Shown here in pieces: positions 34,590-46,705 of a stretch of 64,000 nucleotides of DNA. The DNA comes from Reticulitermes speratus (Eukaryota > Arthropoda > Insecta > Blattodea > Rhinotermitidae). Every line of letters begins with the position of its first letter. Position 1 is the first letter of the stretch. Below the pieces are notes generated by a model, which saw only the letters and a program-made list of their open reading frames with translations, was not told the DNA's origin and did not search any database. The DNA is taken from contig JAJKFL010000003.1 of the NCBI GenBank assembly GCA_021186555.1, positions 46,473,908 through 46,537,907 on the forward strand. Reading direction: 5' to 3'. The translations under genes and the position numbers were made by a program.

Positions 34590-35780
34590 TGATTCAGCTT
34601 GTTTTGGTTCTTATGACGATGAGGATAATGACGATGATTGTGATGATTTCTACTGTGCATTTCAATGAACAAATTGAGTCGGTAACAGCTCATACTTGTC
34701 GGCAGCTGAAGGACTGCAATCACCGCCAGGACACCGAACACTTTTACTGAGCTTCTTGTTTATTTTACTGAGTAGTTCCAGCAAAGGGTTTCTTAAGACC
34801 TCAATTTAGCCCCACGACAACTCCCTGCACATCACTTTCATTCCACGTCCATTATATCATGTGAATATTTCAGGCTCTATATTGTTTTCCTGTGAAATCC
34901 AAGTTTATTCCGGCCAGGCAGTCCGTCGTCATGGTTTAGAAATTTTTTCAGAGCCACGGATTCGGAAGTAGGTAAGGCAGGTTTAAGGGTTAGGTTCTTA
35001 TTAGTTACTATTTAGCTGCTGTTTTTTGTTGTGTATGAGGAACTACGTTGTGTACAAATCAAGTTATTAGTAAGTGCCAAATTTGCCGGAAGCCGGATTG
35101 AAATTCATCAGTCCATAATTTGCAGGTGCCCCAGTATATGGTGGATTGTGTTTGGCACGGATTAAGTATACCCTAACCCTCTGGCAGTCACTGTCTGACT
35201 TTAACCTTTTTTTTGTGGTGAAGTGCCCCGCAGCAGATGCTACGGACACACCGCAGCCTTGAGGATTGTTGTGCAACCCTTTGATGAAGATGATAATTTT
35301 TTTTTTGCTTTTCCATGTAATGGAGCACCGGTGGAATGAAATTGACAGGGGAAAACCGAAGTACTCGGAGAGAAACCTGTCCCAGTGCCACTTTGAATAC
35401 CACAAATCCCACATGGACTAACCCGGGATCGAACCCGGGCCTCTGTGGTGAAAAGCCGGGAACTAACCGCCTGAGCCATGGCACGGCCAAATTTAACTTT
35501 CAGTTAAACTGAAACCACAACAGACGGTAGCAACATGCGTCAGGTCGTGGAAGGATGTTGTTACGTAACATTCAAAGTTCCTGAAAACCAGCTTTAAATG
35601 CGTGGTCACTCTGCCATGATCCAGATTGTTTCAGTTCGTATGATAATGAGGATTATGACGATTACTATGATTATGTAACTGTTCGTTGCACTGAGGGAAG
35701 TATCTGAGCCTGTAACGCCTCGAACGTCTCGGCTGCTGAAGGTCTGGAATCACTGTCACGTCACGGAATATATTTACTGA
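34590..35780. repeat. Copies of a locus-wide repeat family
   Basis: Bases 34590-34750, 35060-35180 and 35500-35780 match 18610-19095 and 2370-2720. Shared blocks include CATCAGTCCATAATTTGCAG and ACTGAAACCACAACAGA. A SINE splits the second block. No protein signature. Confidence 0.6.
35190..35490 (-). mobile_element. tRNA-derived SINE, family 2
   Basis: On the minus strand the head reads GGCCGTGCCATGGCTCAGGC then GGTTAG, and a B box GGGTTCGATCCCGGG follows about 40 bases later. These are RNA polymerase III promoter boxes from a tRNA ancestor. The tail is the poly-T run on the plus strand at 35203-35210. The insertion splits a repeat that is continuous at 2540-2560. A short piece of the same head lies at 54966-54990. 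Confidence 0.8.
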
Positions 35781-35789
35781 GGTTGTTTT

Positions 35790-37820
35790 TGGTTTTACGC
35801 AGTCCCTCTAGACAAAGGTTTGGGTAACAGCTCAATTTAGGTCACAATCCCCACAGGCACATTCCTTCCAGGCCACGCACATTGAGTTCATTTTATAATT
35901 CGATGCTGTAAATTCTACAGTATTGTTTTTTCCTCATAATTCGAAGTTCATTTCGGCCATTCGCTCCTTCTCCTTGGTTTCGAGTTTCTTTCAGAAAAGT
36001 ACAGCAAAGTAATGCTTTCAAGTGTATTCCCTTCCCCAATTCAGTGAAAGTGTATTTTTGTACTGAAGATTCAGTGTCACATAACTTCAAAAGTCATGAT
36101 AATTGTAGTATTTTTAGTTTCAAATATTACCGAATAAAATTAATTTGTGTTTAAAAAGAAGACAGGGAATGACGAGTGTTTATCAGATTCTTCTTGCTTA
36201 TGTGAGTGTCTTCTGACACCGCTCGGTTATAACTGCCACAAGCAATGCATGGCGACTAACTGAACACGGAGGATTCCGTCTCGTTTCTTCTACCAAGCGT
36301 GAAACGTGATTTGAACGCGTCTTTACTTTCAACCTACCGGTCTGTCGCCATCTCGAGAATGAGTCATTTTGGACAGTGACACTAGTGTGAAATGAAATTT
36401 TCCAACTCTGATGCATAAAAAAATATTTGCCTGTTTTTTTAGTTACCATTGCTCTGGGCGACCAGCACATTAAATTAAATACCTTTTCGTGTGTGTATGT
36501 ACGTGTGTGTATTGAGTTATATGTATTTATTATTCTGTTCTTTAATGATGTATTACCATTATTGTCATTGTTTGTATTTTTAATTTCTGTTTGTTCAGGT
36601 TCAAAATGTTTCCCGCCTCCAATGTATATGACCGGTATTGCAGTTGTTCCGCATAATTTAAGAAACTCCTCGCTGTTTACTGTCACTTTTAAAAACCCTC
36701 CGTCTACTAGATGTGTTTTGGCTGCTAACCGTGTGTACAAAGAAGTCGACATATTTGGGAAGCCCATTACTTCATTAAAACAGATTCTGCTCTAATCCGT
36801 TGCACTCTCTAATCAACTTATCTTCCCAGTACTTCATTTATATTATTATTTTCCTGCTGATGTTACATTGTTTGTGTCTTGTCTGTTTAGTGTTCAGTTT
36901 GTAAGTATTTGTGTTCTTTTTGTGTTGTATTTGTGTGTTTCTGTTGGTTTTGTATTTCGCCCTTGTGCTGTTAAGCCTGACGTTAATAAATAACTATTGA
37001 ATTATTATTATTATCATCATCATCATCATTATGAGACGCTTGCTCTTTTATGTGTTAAGGAATAACAATTTTATGGTTTTTATCTTCAAAAATATCCATA
37101 TTTGTACGCAAAATACATAATGTGGTGCCGTAATTGAACGTTGGACATTACACTGTGCTTATATTTCGGTTTAGGGTTTCAGCGTTTCGCATTTCATGTT
37201 ACCTAGCTGCCTGCGTGTGTCACAATGAAGAGTGAAGACAACGTGATATAAAGTTTCTTGCAAGTGTATGTTCACGCTCACTGATATAAATAAGTAATGT
37301 TGTATTATTCGTGTTGCTTCTTTAACTTGTGTATGGTATTACTTCTAACTAGAAGAGTTGGTAGAATGTGCCTTTGACCACGGAGTTTTGGCAACAAGAT
37401 AATCACACTGACACTCAATTACTGTGTCCGGGGATTTATGTGGTTTGCTAGAACCTTTGCTTTTAGTATGTGATGTAAAAGTTAGGCAGAATTGATGTAA
37501 TTAGGAGATAAAATATTACATTCCGAATTTTATAGATTTATTAATTATATTTGAAATAACGACCACCTAGCCTTATCACTTTAAGGGGCCTAATGTACCT
37601 ATTATAGGGAATGTTAGATTATGATTCTGGTAACATTCAAGTACATCAGTTATATACACAAATTCGTCCCACTTCCATCTCTGAATTTCCACTTTATATG
37701 AAGAAACAATCATTCTGGATGAACAATGTACTCATCTACGTATTATCAAATTCTGCATTTTGCTCAGACAGTAGACAACTAGCAGTAGGAGGGGACTGTT
37801 CACCAGCTACAATAGGATTG
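35790..37820. other. No gene recognised
   Basis: A plus-strand frame at 36427-36795 and an opposite frame at 36198-36767 overlap. Neither has a known motif. The stretch up to about 37030 ends with AATAAATAACTATTGAAT and a TTA/TCA microsatellite, which looks like the 3' end of a retroelement on the plus strand, but I cannot name it. Confidence 0.4.
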
Positions 37821-38180
37821 AAGAACGCTTGGAAACAATTTACGTTTTGAAGTTTAACAGTGACTTCACTCATTCGGGTATAGCCTAGGAACAACTCGAA
37901 GTAGAACCTGCTTAAAGGTATTCTTTAGCAGAGCAATATCAGTGTGTGTTTCATCGACATTTTTCCTTTTCATAATGTTTCAAAACAATATTTTTAAAAA
38001 TAATTTCTTACGTTTTCTTTAGAATATAATTAGGAAGGTTCAAATAGTCAGGAAGCACTGAGGTTGTATTGGACATATCAGCTTCCTACTTTCCGAGGAA
38101 TTACTGGCTTCTCGAAAAGGACAATGCAGTTGGGTTACTTAAATAACTGTTTGCTTCGATAGTTAAGGTTACTCGTGCCA

Positions 38181-38361
38181 TTATATGTTATTTGAGAACT
38201 TTGTTGCTTTGAAGGACAGCAGTATTCTCCTTTCGATATTAAGAGGAAAGATTTCGTATCAAAAACAATACGCACAAGCGTGTCTTTGCAGGGCGCCATC
38301 TCGAAGCGGGACAGTATGTGGCACAGTCCGGTCTTCACAAGCATCAGAGCGAACCGCATTC
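38181..38361 (-). pseudogene. Gene C exon 6, frameshifted near its end
   Basis: Acceptor TTTCACAG, then GMRFALMLVKTGLCHILSRF, EMAPCKDTLVRIVFDTKSF and SKGE. A one-base loss then shifts the frame before the usual LSFK ending, so the natural stop is lost. Flanking sequence matches that of the orphan exon at 3218-3387. Confidence 0.8.
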
Positions 38362-40393
38362 CTGTGAAAAGAATCAACAGATCGGTGGTCGGGAACTTCC
38401 AAGGCAGTGGATTTACCATCTCACCACGCTCACAGTCCATTGCAATTTATCATGGGCACAATCCATATATAATAAAATCTGGAGACGCTAGGAAACAACA
38501 CTTCTCTGACCTCTGTAATTTCAAAATACTAAGGGGAAAGTGACAGAACGTGTCAAAGGACCTGCCAGGTATTCAAGATTTCGGTTTCCAAAATATAAGA
38601 AATATCAAAAATATGTATGAACTTCCTTGGACAAAGTGAGATTGCTTGGATGTTTTAAATAGTTGGATTTAGCAGCATGAAATTTTGTGTATGTTTAGTA
38701 CTTTGTAAAAGGTCCATTTTATCCTTTACGTACAATTTAAAAACAACAAATATCACTAACAAAAAACGATTGAGCTATGTGATAATGTAAGTGCTGAGTG
38801 TGTGTTTCCTCATTTTAGAAGAATAACAAATACTTAGAATATTTTTCAGCAGGAATTGGAAAGGAAATATATCTAGTTAAAAAAGTTGAAGCAATTGAGC
38901 ATTTTGGGATAGGGGCGTCCGGAAATGATTTTGACTCACCTTATTTGAAAAAAAGTTTGTTGTTAAACAACTGCTAGCTCACTAATCCCACTCCTAGATC
39001 TACACGTCTTTGCCGCCATTTAGGGGTGATGCAATAAAACTTACGGATAGCAGCCTCCTTGCCCACTTGAACGCAGTGCTGCCTGCAGTTGCTTTGTCTC
39101 CACAAATTGCAGATAACCAACGATGAATGATGAATATCTGACGGTGTGTAACGTCTTCTTTACACATGAACCACGTGATACATTTCTGCCCATGATACTT
39201 TCCTTCATTTTGGGACTCTTGGCCATGTGCTTCGACCGCTAGACTTAGTACAGACGCAGCAGTTTTTCCAGGCTTCACGACTATGGCATTTTAGCGGTGG
39301 AATGCGGTACTAAGAGTATATTATCGGATAACAAATTGCGCGAACTTAGAGCATCTCATTTGCCGAAAGAGCAGCACCTATACCAGTCATTTCCAAACAT
39401 CCTTTGTACATGACTGGGAAATTCGTTATATATTCACGTCACCTCAATTACTAATTAATGTGTTGCCTAACTATGCTGTGAATGTGATATAATTAGCACA
39501 CAATAAATATATGCAGAATTTTAAAGAAAAGCCAGCAGAACATTTCAGTTTGCAAGACTGAGTGGAAGTAAGAGAGCTGTATTTTGGCGCAGCTCTACGT
39601 TGGTAGTGATAAATAATTGAACGTATTGTAGTTCGCAGTCGTAACTGTCGAAAGAGCTAAATGAAAACTTCGCAAGTGATTCAGGTGCACATGGTTTATC
39701 CAAGGATTTTTTACTTTCAAAAGTGTCATATGGTCAAACTACACGCGTACATAACAATTCATTTAATCCTTAAAGAATTAAGCCCTTTCAAACGCCGATT
39801 ATTATGGAACTCGTCAATGCTCAAGTGTATTACGTTCAGATCTTTTATGTCGAATTTCACCGATATTGTAGAATAAGTACGGAAGGTATGGATAGAATTT
39901 CCTTCAGGCCCTGAAGCAAAGTACGTTTGTAGTTGTGCCGTATTTAAAATAGTCAAAAAGTGCCTAATAAGCCCTTTGCTCATCTCTTATACCGAATTTG
40001 ATCAAAATGGGAGAAAAGTACACACGTGGGAACTTGTTTTTGAACTTTTAAACGAACTGAACTAAACTGGAAGTACATCATACCGTCCTTCGATTACACA
40101 ATTTTTTTCGCAACTTTAAAAGCGATTATAAAAGTTTTAAAGCCCAACAGTTTAGATGCAACAGATATTGACAACGACACATTAAGTTAACATACTTAAT
40201 TGTATGTTTGAATGAACAAACTAACTTACAACATTCTGAAGTGATAGTGAAATTTATAACGGATGAATATGTTATTAATGCATTTATCAGGTGCTTCAGG
40301 TGTAGGCCTACATAAACGAACATAATATAATTAACACAATTCGTAATATTGCCAGTAGTGTGCTGTGTTTTAATATTACTATAGAACTACTTG

Positions 40394-40652
40394 GCCTATT
40401 CCAGTGGCCGTGCGGTCTAAGGCGTGGGTCTACGGCCGCTCGCTTACTAGGATTGTGGGTTCGAATCCCACCGGGGCATGGGTGTCTGTCTCTTGTGAAT
40501 GTTGTGTGTTGTCAGGTAGAGATCTCTGCGACGAGCTGGTCACTCGTCCAGAGGAGTCCTACCGAGTGAGGTGTGTCTATTAGTGTGATCGTGAAGCGTC
40601 GTAAAATGAGGTGGCCTAGGCCCCTAAGGGCTGTCGAGCCATAGGGGAAAAA
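40394..40652 (+). mobile_element. tRNA-derived SINE, family 1, with 13-bp target duplication
   Basis: ATAGAACTACTTG flanks the element at 40381-40393 and 40653-40665. The head GTGGCCGTGCGGTCTAAGGC carries an A-box-like stretch, and GGGTTCGAATCCCA is the B box. The body includes GACGAGCTGGTCACTCGTCC and ends CATAGGGGAAAAAA. It sits in gene C intron 5. Confidence 0.88.
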
Positions 40653-40853
40653 ATAGAACTACTTGAATGCAGTTCTCTAGAGATATGCCAGCTTGTGTTA
40701 GAAACACCCAGCTTTCATCTTTGTTTTCGTAGAAACAAATATGTGTCTCTCTACCAAACTAAAAGGCGTCGCGGCACAGAAAGGATAATATTAATTCTCA
40801 GTGACTCTGAATCCTAAAACTCTTGCATGGTACATATAAGTGTCTGTCCTTAC

Positions 40854-41116
40854 CGATGCACATTCGCGGACCCTCTCCAAATGGAATATGTGTGTAGTTC
40901 GGTCGATTCCGTTTGTTTTCCTCTGTGAAACGGTCTGGATCGAACTTTTCCGGTTCCGGGAAGTACATCGGGTCATGGTGGAGAGCCAATACCGGGATAT
41001 ATACGCTGTTCCCAGCTGGAAGTGTTATTGTTCCATTTCCAGTAGGGCCGGCAGTTTGTAGTAGCTGGAACACATCCGATCCAGAATCGGAAGTATCGGA
41101 TATTTCCTCACTGTCT
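40854..41116 (-). pseudogene. Gene C exon 5, frameshifted
   Basis: Codes for TVRKYPILPILDRMCSSYYK before the frame is lost, then GNGTITLPAGNSVYIPVLAL, FPEPEKFDPDRFTEENK and IPFGEGPRMCIG. At 263 nt it is one short of the 264 in genes A and D. The heme loop is intact. Confidence 0.87.
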
Positions 41117-41854
41117 CTGTGAACAAACGGAGAGGTAGCAGAGATGTGAATTATGAAGGGAAGAGCGACAGATAGTTCGGTAGTGAGAAAGGAACGATTT
41201 ATGCCTAAACTGAAGATGTCTCTGCGCGTGCCGTAGAGTCATATGTTGTAAAGGAGTTATTGTTCTGTTGCGGTGACACGTTGTCTTCTCGCACCCGCCT
41301 TTTTTTGCTCGGGAATCAAACCTTGCTCTCACTGGATATTTGTTCCGAACAAATCATGTTTATTACTTATAATAATTATTTGTAATAGCGAAGTGAACAG
41401 TACTTCGGATTATTCAACATACAGAGAGAATAGTCAATTGCTTAAGCGATAGTTAATGAAACATATAAATAGGGATGTCTGTGGGCTCAAGGGCAGTTTG
41501 TTGTTGAGCACCATAAAACAACATATTTCGTAAGCTAAGGCACATTTTTTTAATGCATAACACGCCTTACACGTTTTAGGCAACTGAATACCTGTGTCCT
41601 TCAACACATTTGCAAATATTGGCCTCACTGAGAGGATTTGCAATTCATAACTATAACGCCCAATGAACTGTGTTGGCACACAGGATTTTGGTTCACCTCC
41701 TTGGGAAGAATAGGCCGTAAAGCGCATAAACATCGACTCTGAAGCCAACCCAATTTGAAAATTCTCCAAACTGTAAGCTGTGCCCTATGTCGTAAAAGTT
41801 TTGTCGGATGATTTTATAAATTTAAATTTTTTTTATAGTGTGACTACAGCCATA

Positions 41855-42230
41855 GAATCAGTCTAGGTCCGAGGCTTTGTAATACGTTTCGTAACATGGT
41901 AATTTTTTATGATGAGGAGTGGTTAGCACCTCGCCTAATCACCAAGCTGGAAGACCACCCCTATCGGCTGTCCGCGACTGCTTATCTTATCCATATCTGG
42001 AGGCCGTTTCCTCCATCCGCAACCTGACAACGCCCCATGGATCTTCAAGAAGTGGGATGGGAGGGAGTGGACTGGATTGATATGGCTCAGGATAGGGACA
42101 GGTGGCGGGCTCTTGTGAATGCGATAATGAACCTTCGGGTTCCATAAAACGCGGGGAATTTCTTGACTAGATGACGACATGTTAGCTTCTCAAGAAGGAC
42201 GCTGCTCCATGGAGCTAGTTAGTATGACTA
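41855..42230 (+). mobile_element. Retroelement pieces: repeat plus RTE LINE 3' tail
   Basis: Bases 42038-42230 match the 3' end of the RTE LINE at 50940-51110 (GATAGGGACAGGTGGCGGGC, TTTCTTGACTAG, GCTCCATGGAG). The part before it (41855-42037) has a block TCCGAGGCTTTGTA and AACATGGTAATTTTTTA that recurs at 55250-55305. It lies in gene C intron 4. Confidence 0.65.
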
Positions 42231-42971
42231 GTAGTGTTTGTTTGTAACTATTTTCATTTCTTAGGACTTTTAACAGGGTGTTTCGTATACAAAAACACTA
42301 TAAATCTTTTCATGCACACTTTCTACACGTAATGTGAGAGTGTGTACTGCTATAGTTTTTACAACAAAATATATTTTAGGCGCTATGTTTCTAAACATTC
42401 AAAACCGTTTGGTTAATTCATACGCACGCACGCACGCGCTCACACACACCCATGGCAAGGCAAGTAGATGCTCTAGAGTGGCAGCCTGTATTTCTCTCAA
42501 ATGGGATGTGTCTCCGGATTTACAAGGAAGCATACTTTCTGTTCCGTGGGGGTGCTTTCACAACTATACGTATATAAAGAGTAGGTTGACGTTAAATGAG
42601 TATGTATATTGGAATGGAGATGCGGCTACTCGCAATCTGGATAACGGCGTTAAATGTCTGTGAGATCAGAACTATGCTGTACAATCTCCTGTAACTTGTC
42701 TTCGGAGCAGACAAATTATCACAGCCTACACACAGTGTCATGTTACGAGTACTTAGGCGAGAAATCTTGATATTATATTTTTGATGACAAGGAAGTCAAT
42801 ATGGTTACCCTAACAATTACCTTGAATCATGTGAGTAAAGTTTTTTTTTTTCTGAACATTGTTGATGTTTTCTTATGAACGGCCTTTATAACACCTCGCA
42901 AGCTACGGCCGCCTTACACATGTTATAGCCACAGCGTTCATCATTACATGTTATCATTATATTGTTTTTCA

Positions 42972-43223
42972 ATGCCTCAACAGCCCCTTGGGGGCCTAGG
43001 CCGCCTAATTTTTTCGAGGCTTCACGATCACACTTTAGATACACCACATTCCGTAGGACTCCTCTGGACGAGGGACCAGCTCGTCGCAGAGACCTCTACC
43101 TGACAACATACAACACTCACAAGAGACAGACATCTATTTTTCCGGCGGGATTCGAACCCACAATCCCAGTAAGTGAGCGGCCCCAGACCCACGCCTCAGA
43201 CCGTGCGACCACTGGGATCGGCC
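42972..43223 (-). mobile_element. tRNA-derived SINE, family 1, minus strand
   Basis: The reverse complement carries GGTCGCACGGTCTGAGGCG and the B box GGGTTCGAATCCCG, then the GACGAGCTGGTCCCTCGTCC block and GGCGGCCTAGGCC at the 3' end. It is close in sequence to the copy at 40394. Also in gene C intron 4. Confidence 0.8.
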
Positions 43224-43280
43224 ATTACATATTAGAAACTTTTGTTTTATATACGACGCTTCATATTTTGCTCGGAAAGT

Positions 43281-43483
43281 GGCTGCTTGCAGTGTGAGGG
43301 CATTTTTGAAATTCAGATGTCGTTGTGTCATATACCTGCATATAAATGTCTGTCATATAAATGTGAGTAATATTTTCATCATTACACATTGTACATATAT
43401 ATTTTATAAACGGGGCTTCAGTTTTGAGCGGAACTTGGCTGCTTGCAGTGTGAGGGCATTTTTGAAATTCAGATGTCGTTGTG
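43281..43483. repeat. Direct repeat of a 47-bp block
   Basis: GGCTGCTTGCAGTGTGAGGG and the next 27 bases occur without change at 43281-43327 and 43437-43483, 156 bp apart. The flanking TTC...GCTCGGAA-like bases are also repeated, so the duplicated unit is about 156 bp. It lies immediately 3' of gene C exon 4. Confidence 0.85.
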
Positions 43484-43579
43484 ACATATAACTGCACAGA
43501 AAACTTTATTAAAATTTATGTCTTCGACCTTAAACCTGTCACTATCAAAGTAGTGTTTATCCTGCTTCAATCCCCTCAC

Positions 43580-43801
43580 CTGACACAACCCTGTCCAAGT
43601 ACGACATTTCCTGTATGCCATCATATGTCAGCTCTCCGTTGTGTTTGTTCAGCACCTGCAGGATCTCAGCCCTCAGTCTGTGCTGAATCTCGGGATGCAG
43701 TGCAAGCTCGTATAGAGTGAAACTTAGAGTCTTGGCAGACGTTTCGTAACCTGCTGTTAGAAACGCTAATGCCTGTGCCACAAATAAATCGCCTTCTATT
43801 C
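43580..43801 (-). pseudogene. Gene C exon 4
   Basis: 222 nt, open. It codes for IEGDLFVAQALAFLTAGYET, the helix I motif AGYETS, then YELALHPEIQHRLRAEILQ and EMSYLDRVVS. The first 35 residues differ from genes A and D much more than the last 40 do. Confidence 0.87.
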
Positions 43802-45317
43802 CTATAAACCAAAACAATATTGTATTAACATTACACCGCACGGCGTATCGTCGTGTTAAGTGCAAGTGTCTCTATGATTATGCTTATGTCTGTACTTCCA
43901 AATCCACTGTGTGTTGCGGGTACACTATTGCGTGATTTCGTGACGTAGATATAATCTTACGGAGATATCATTTGCTGAGTTCATCACATTTTCTATCTTT
44001 GACTGAAGCACGCAGTTCACTATCACAATCGCGAAGCCACTTCACAGTATCCTGTTACGACGCACATAATTGTACTGTGCATTTAAATACTTTGTTCCCT
44101 TTTTATTTAAATGCCCCTCCTCACGTAGGGTGACGTCTCCAAAATGAATTTAACTCTTCCTAATGCGACTAATATTGAGTTTAATTATTTAACTCTTACA
44201 TAATTCAAAGATGAGGTATATACGAGTATATCGCCCAAATATTTATTATTGTCGTACTTATGTATTTTGGAATTAATTGTCATGATTACCCGAATTATCA
44301 GTCTTGAAGGTGACTTGATATAAATTAGGAAGTTTATTTGGATGTTCGGTCATAAGAGCCCCTCTTAAGTTATTGTAATTTAGACGCTAACATTTGATAA
44401 TTCCTACGCAAACATATGATACCCTCCACTCCAAATGCATTTGATCCACCATTGTCTCTACACAGTGACCTCGAAACCAGTTTTGAAGAAATGTGTGATT
44501 ACGCATTCAATACATGTAAGTTTGTGCGGGGAACGTCCACAATAATTCCCACTGAAGCATAGGTAGTGCTCGTCATTTCCATTAATTACTGAAATATTCA
44601 GGTCCTGTTGTTAACAGCAGCTAATTGTAAAGGCGTTAATGTTAGTCTAGACTAGACTCGGCTCGACTACTGTGGTAGCACTACACGTGTTACTTGTCTG
44701 TTGAACAGTGTAAATATAGAAGTAAATATAGTGTAGATACCGCTGACACTTGAGACCTCAGGACGAAAATTTATGCGATTTTATTCACGAACACAGATTA
44801 CACAATCAAAATTCGATGCATAATTTCACAATTACATTTTACATATTCTTAGAGAGTGCACAGTGTTATTTGATTTTTGGGTGTAAGTTCATTTATTATA
44901 AATATATGAAATGGCACATTCAGTGTTAGGAATCAGACTGTGTATAAAATTAATTATATTCGAAGGTTTTGCCAGAGTTAAAACACGAGGCCTTAAAATT
45001 CTGTCTGCTGCCTTACGTACTCAAGCTATTCACTAATGGATGATTTCCAAATATTTAACCGCAATTCTAGTTGTTTAGTTTATTCACTCAAATATTAAGA
45101 GTGTATGTATGTGGAATATGTGGTCTGAGATAACGGGTTACATAAGCCACTTAGAATTATATATATACACTATGCTCCGAAAATAAAGGTACGGCGGTAA
45201 TATACCCAATGGTTTCTCGCCGGAATTCGAGACATATATGGACCACACCACACAGTCACAATAGAATGTTAACGTACATTTGTATCTGTCTTATTACGAC
45301 GTCAGGCTTTAACTTAC
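43802..45317 (-). other. Gene C intron 3
   Basis: AT-rich, no recognisable gene or repeat. Confidence 0.5.
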
Positions 45318-45442
45318 GGAAAGTGGGGCCTTTCTTTACATTCTCTGCAGATTGCTTATCTTCTTCCGCTTCATCCTTTCCCCTTTTTCTCAATTCCATC
45401 ATGCAGTCCAGAAAGTCGTTCCGTACCAGTCCATGCTTCTCC
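45318..45442 (-). pseudogene. Gene C exon 3
   Basis: 125 nt, open, with acceptor GTAATCAG and donor CC/GTAAGT. It codes for REKHGLVRNDFLDCMMELRK, then an acidic tail (DEAEEDKQSAENVKK). The exon itself is undamaged. Confidence 0.85.
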
Positions 45443-46183
45443 CTGATTACAAAGGTTACAGATAGAAACGTTATCACGAAAGTCCATGCAGAATTACGCT
45501 CCAGTACTAAAAGTTTTACAATCTGTACTGTGTACCACTTGTCTGAAATTAAGCAATATATTTACCAGATAATTGGATTTATTTCTCTGAGACAGGAGGG
45601 AAGTTAGGCATACATCTCCAAAGCGATAAAAGTTTGAAACAGTAATATGACCGAGAAGTACGGAGTAGTAATTTTGCCTTAAAAAGGTACATACTGCGTA
45701 GTTAGGACCTCTCAGTCTTCAACAACGCGATTGACTTTTAATATGTGGAATTACTAAAAAACAAGATCGTCATACTGACGTAGAATTAGACAGAACGATG
45801 TACCCAAGGTACAGAAGCCTCAGTCTAGAAGACGACGGTGTGGAAGAACCACAATTAACTTTCATGTCCTGAATTAACCTACATCGTCTGGCGCAAATAT
45901 TCATGTGTGTATAGTGAGTGAATGTATATAAATATAACATTTAACAACCAACTAAATGCACATTGTATTTAAAACTATTTTATAGTTTTCTTAGATTCCC
46001 TTACATATGTAATTCATTGTTTTAAATTGGAATTTTGTGTTGTTTTGCGCGATACCGATTTGCGCAATGTTTTTCAGGAACGTAACCCTGGCGTAAAACG
46101 AGAACTACATGTGTATTATATTCTTAGACTTAATTCTATTTCGAAGTGAAGTTTATAGCTGTAATTGTCTTGGAAAAACTTAC

Positions 46184-46705
46184 CACCAGCCGCGGTCTTG
46201 TCCAGGTAGTCAGCCAGTTCCTTACCGCAGGTATCCAACAGGTAGAAGATCGTCTTCATTTTACCTGAAGTAAACACTGGAGTCAAATTTGTTTTTAGTT
46301 GGCGCCAAAGTTGACTTCTTGTGAGATCTAAGCCACTGGCAAACAAAGGGTCAAGCCTTTTGTCAGCTGAAAGAGTACGATCCATGAAGGTGTGAAAGTC
46401 CTTCACCAGAATATTCTTCACTAGCTCCAGGTCACGGATCACCAAACTGGGCTTATCGAACGAGAAAATTCCCACATAGGGTTTGTCACTGTTCTCGGTG
46501 TAGATTATCTGCAGCTGTTCTCTATTGTTGTCTTCAGGAGCACACAGTTCTTAAGATTGCCTACAAACGGTACGGGTTTTACGTAAGGGACACCGAGTTT
46601 CTGCCAGAATTTGAAGTTTCGAGTGAAATAATAATACAAGTCAATGAAGATGGCAATGATAAGGGAGATCAGACAGAATGTCAGAGACTGCAAGATCGGC
46701 ACCAT
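46184..46705 (-). pseudogene. Gene C exon 1, frameshifted
   Basis: Begins MVPILQSLTFCLISLIIAIF, then the hinge PYVKPVPFVGN. The frame is lost after KTTIEN and resumes at QLQIIYTENSDKPYVG. Later come FSFDKPSLVIRDLELVKN, LWRQLKTNLTPVF and CGKELADYLDKTAAGG before donor GGTAAGT. At 522 nt it is one short of the phase-correct length, like gene A exon 1 but at a different site. Confidence 0.85.

Larger units (their letters stand above)
38181..46705 (-). pseudogene. Gene C: CYP6-type P450 pseudogene, exon 2 missing
   Basis: Exons found: 1 (46184-46705), 3 (45318-45442), 4 (43580-43801), 5 (40854-41116) and 6 (38181-38361). The 741 bp between exons 1 and 3 hold nothing like exon 2, so about 91 residues including TTDVIASCAFG are lost. 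Exon 1 to exon 3 also does not join in phase. Single-base losses break exon 1 (after KTTIEN), exon 5 (after YKLPA) and exon 6 (after GE). The start is MVPILQSLTF with a normal anchor. The helix C motif WxxxR ends in Lys (WRQLK). Splice sites that remain are good, so decay is probably recent. It would have been an ER monooxygenase like gene A. Confidence 0.88.

Noticed and set aside
36198..36767. 189-codon minus-strand frame
   Set aside because: Overlaps an opposite frame of similar quality, has low-complexity Asn and Thr tracts, and shows no known domain.
39000..39278. Possible mariner-type helix-turn-helix fragment (minus strand, VTHRQIFIIHRWLSAICGDKA)
   Set aside because: Weak likeness only, no adjoining transposase. 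Not strong enough to list as a feature.
40398..40470. Possible tRNA gene
   Set aside because: A and B boxes are present, but no acceptor stem closes. The sequence continues into a SINE body with flanking target duplication.
40840..41122. Plus-strand frames opposite P450 exon 5
   Set aside because: Shadows of the conserved minus-strand exon. The minus strand carries the P450 motifs and splice sites.
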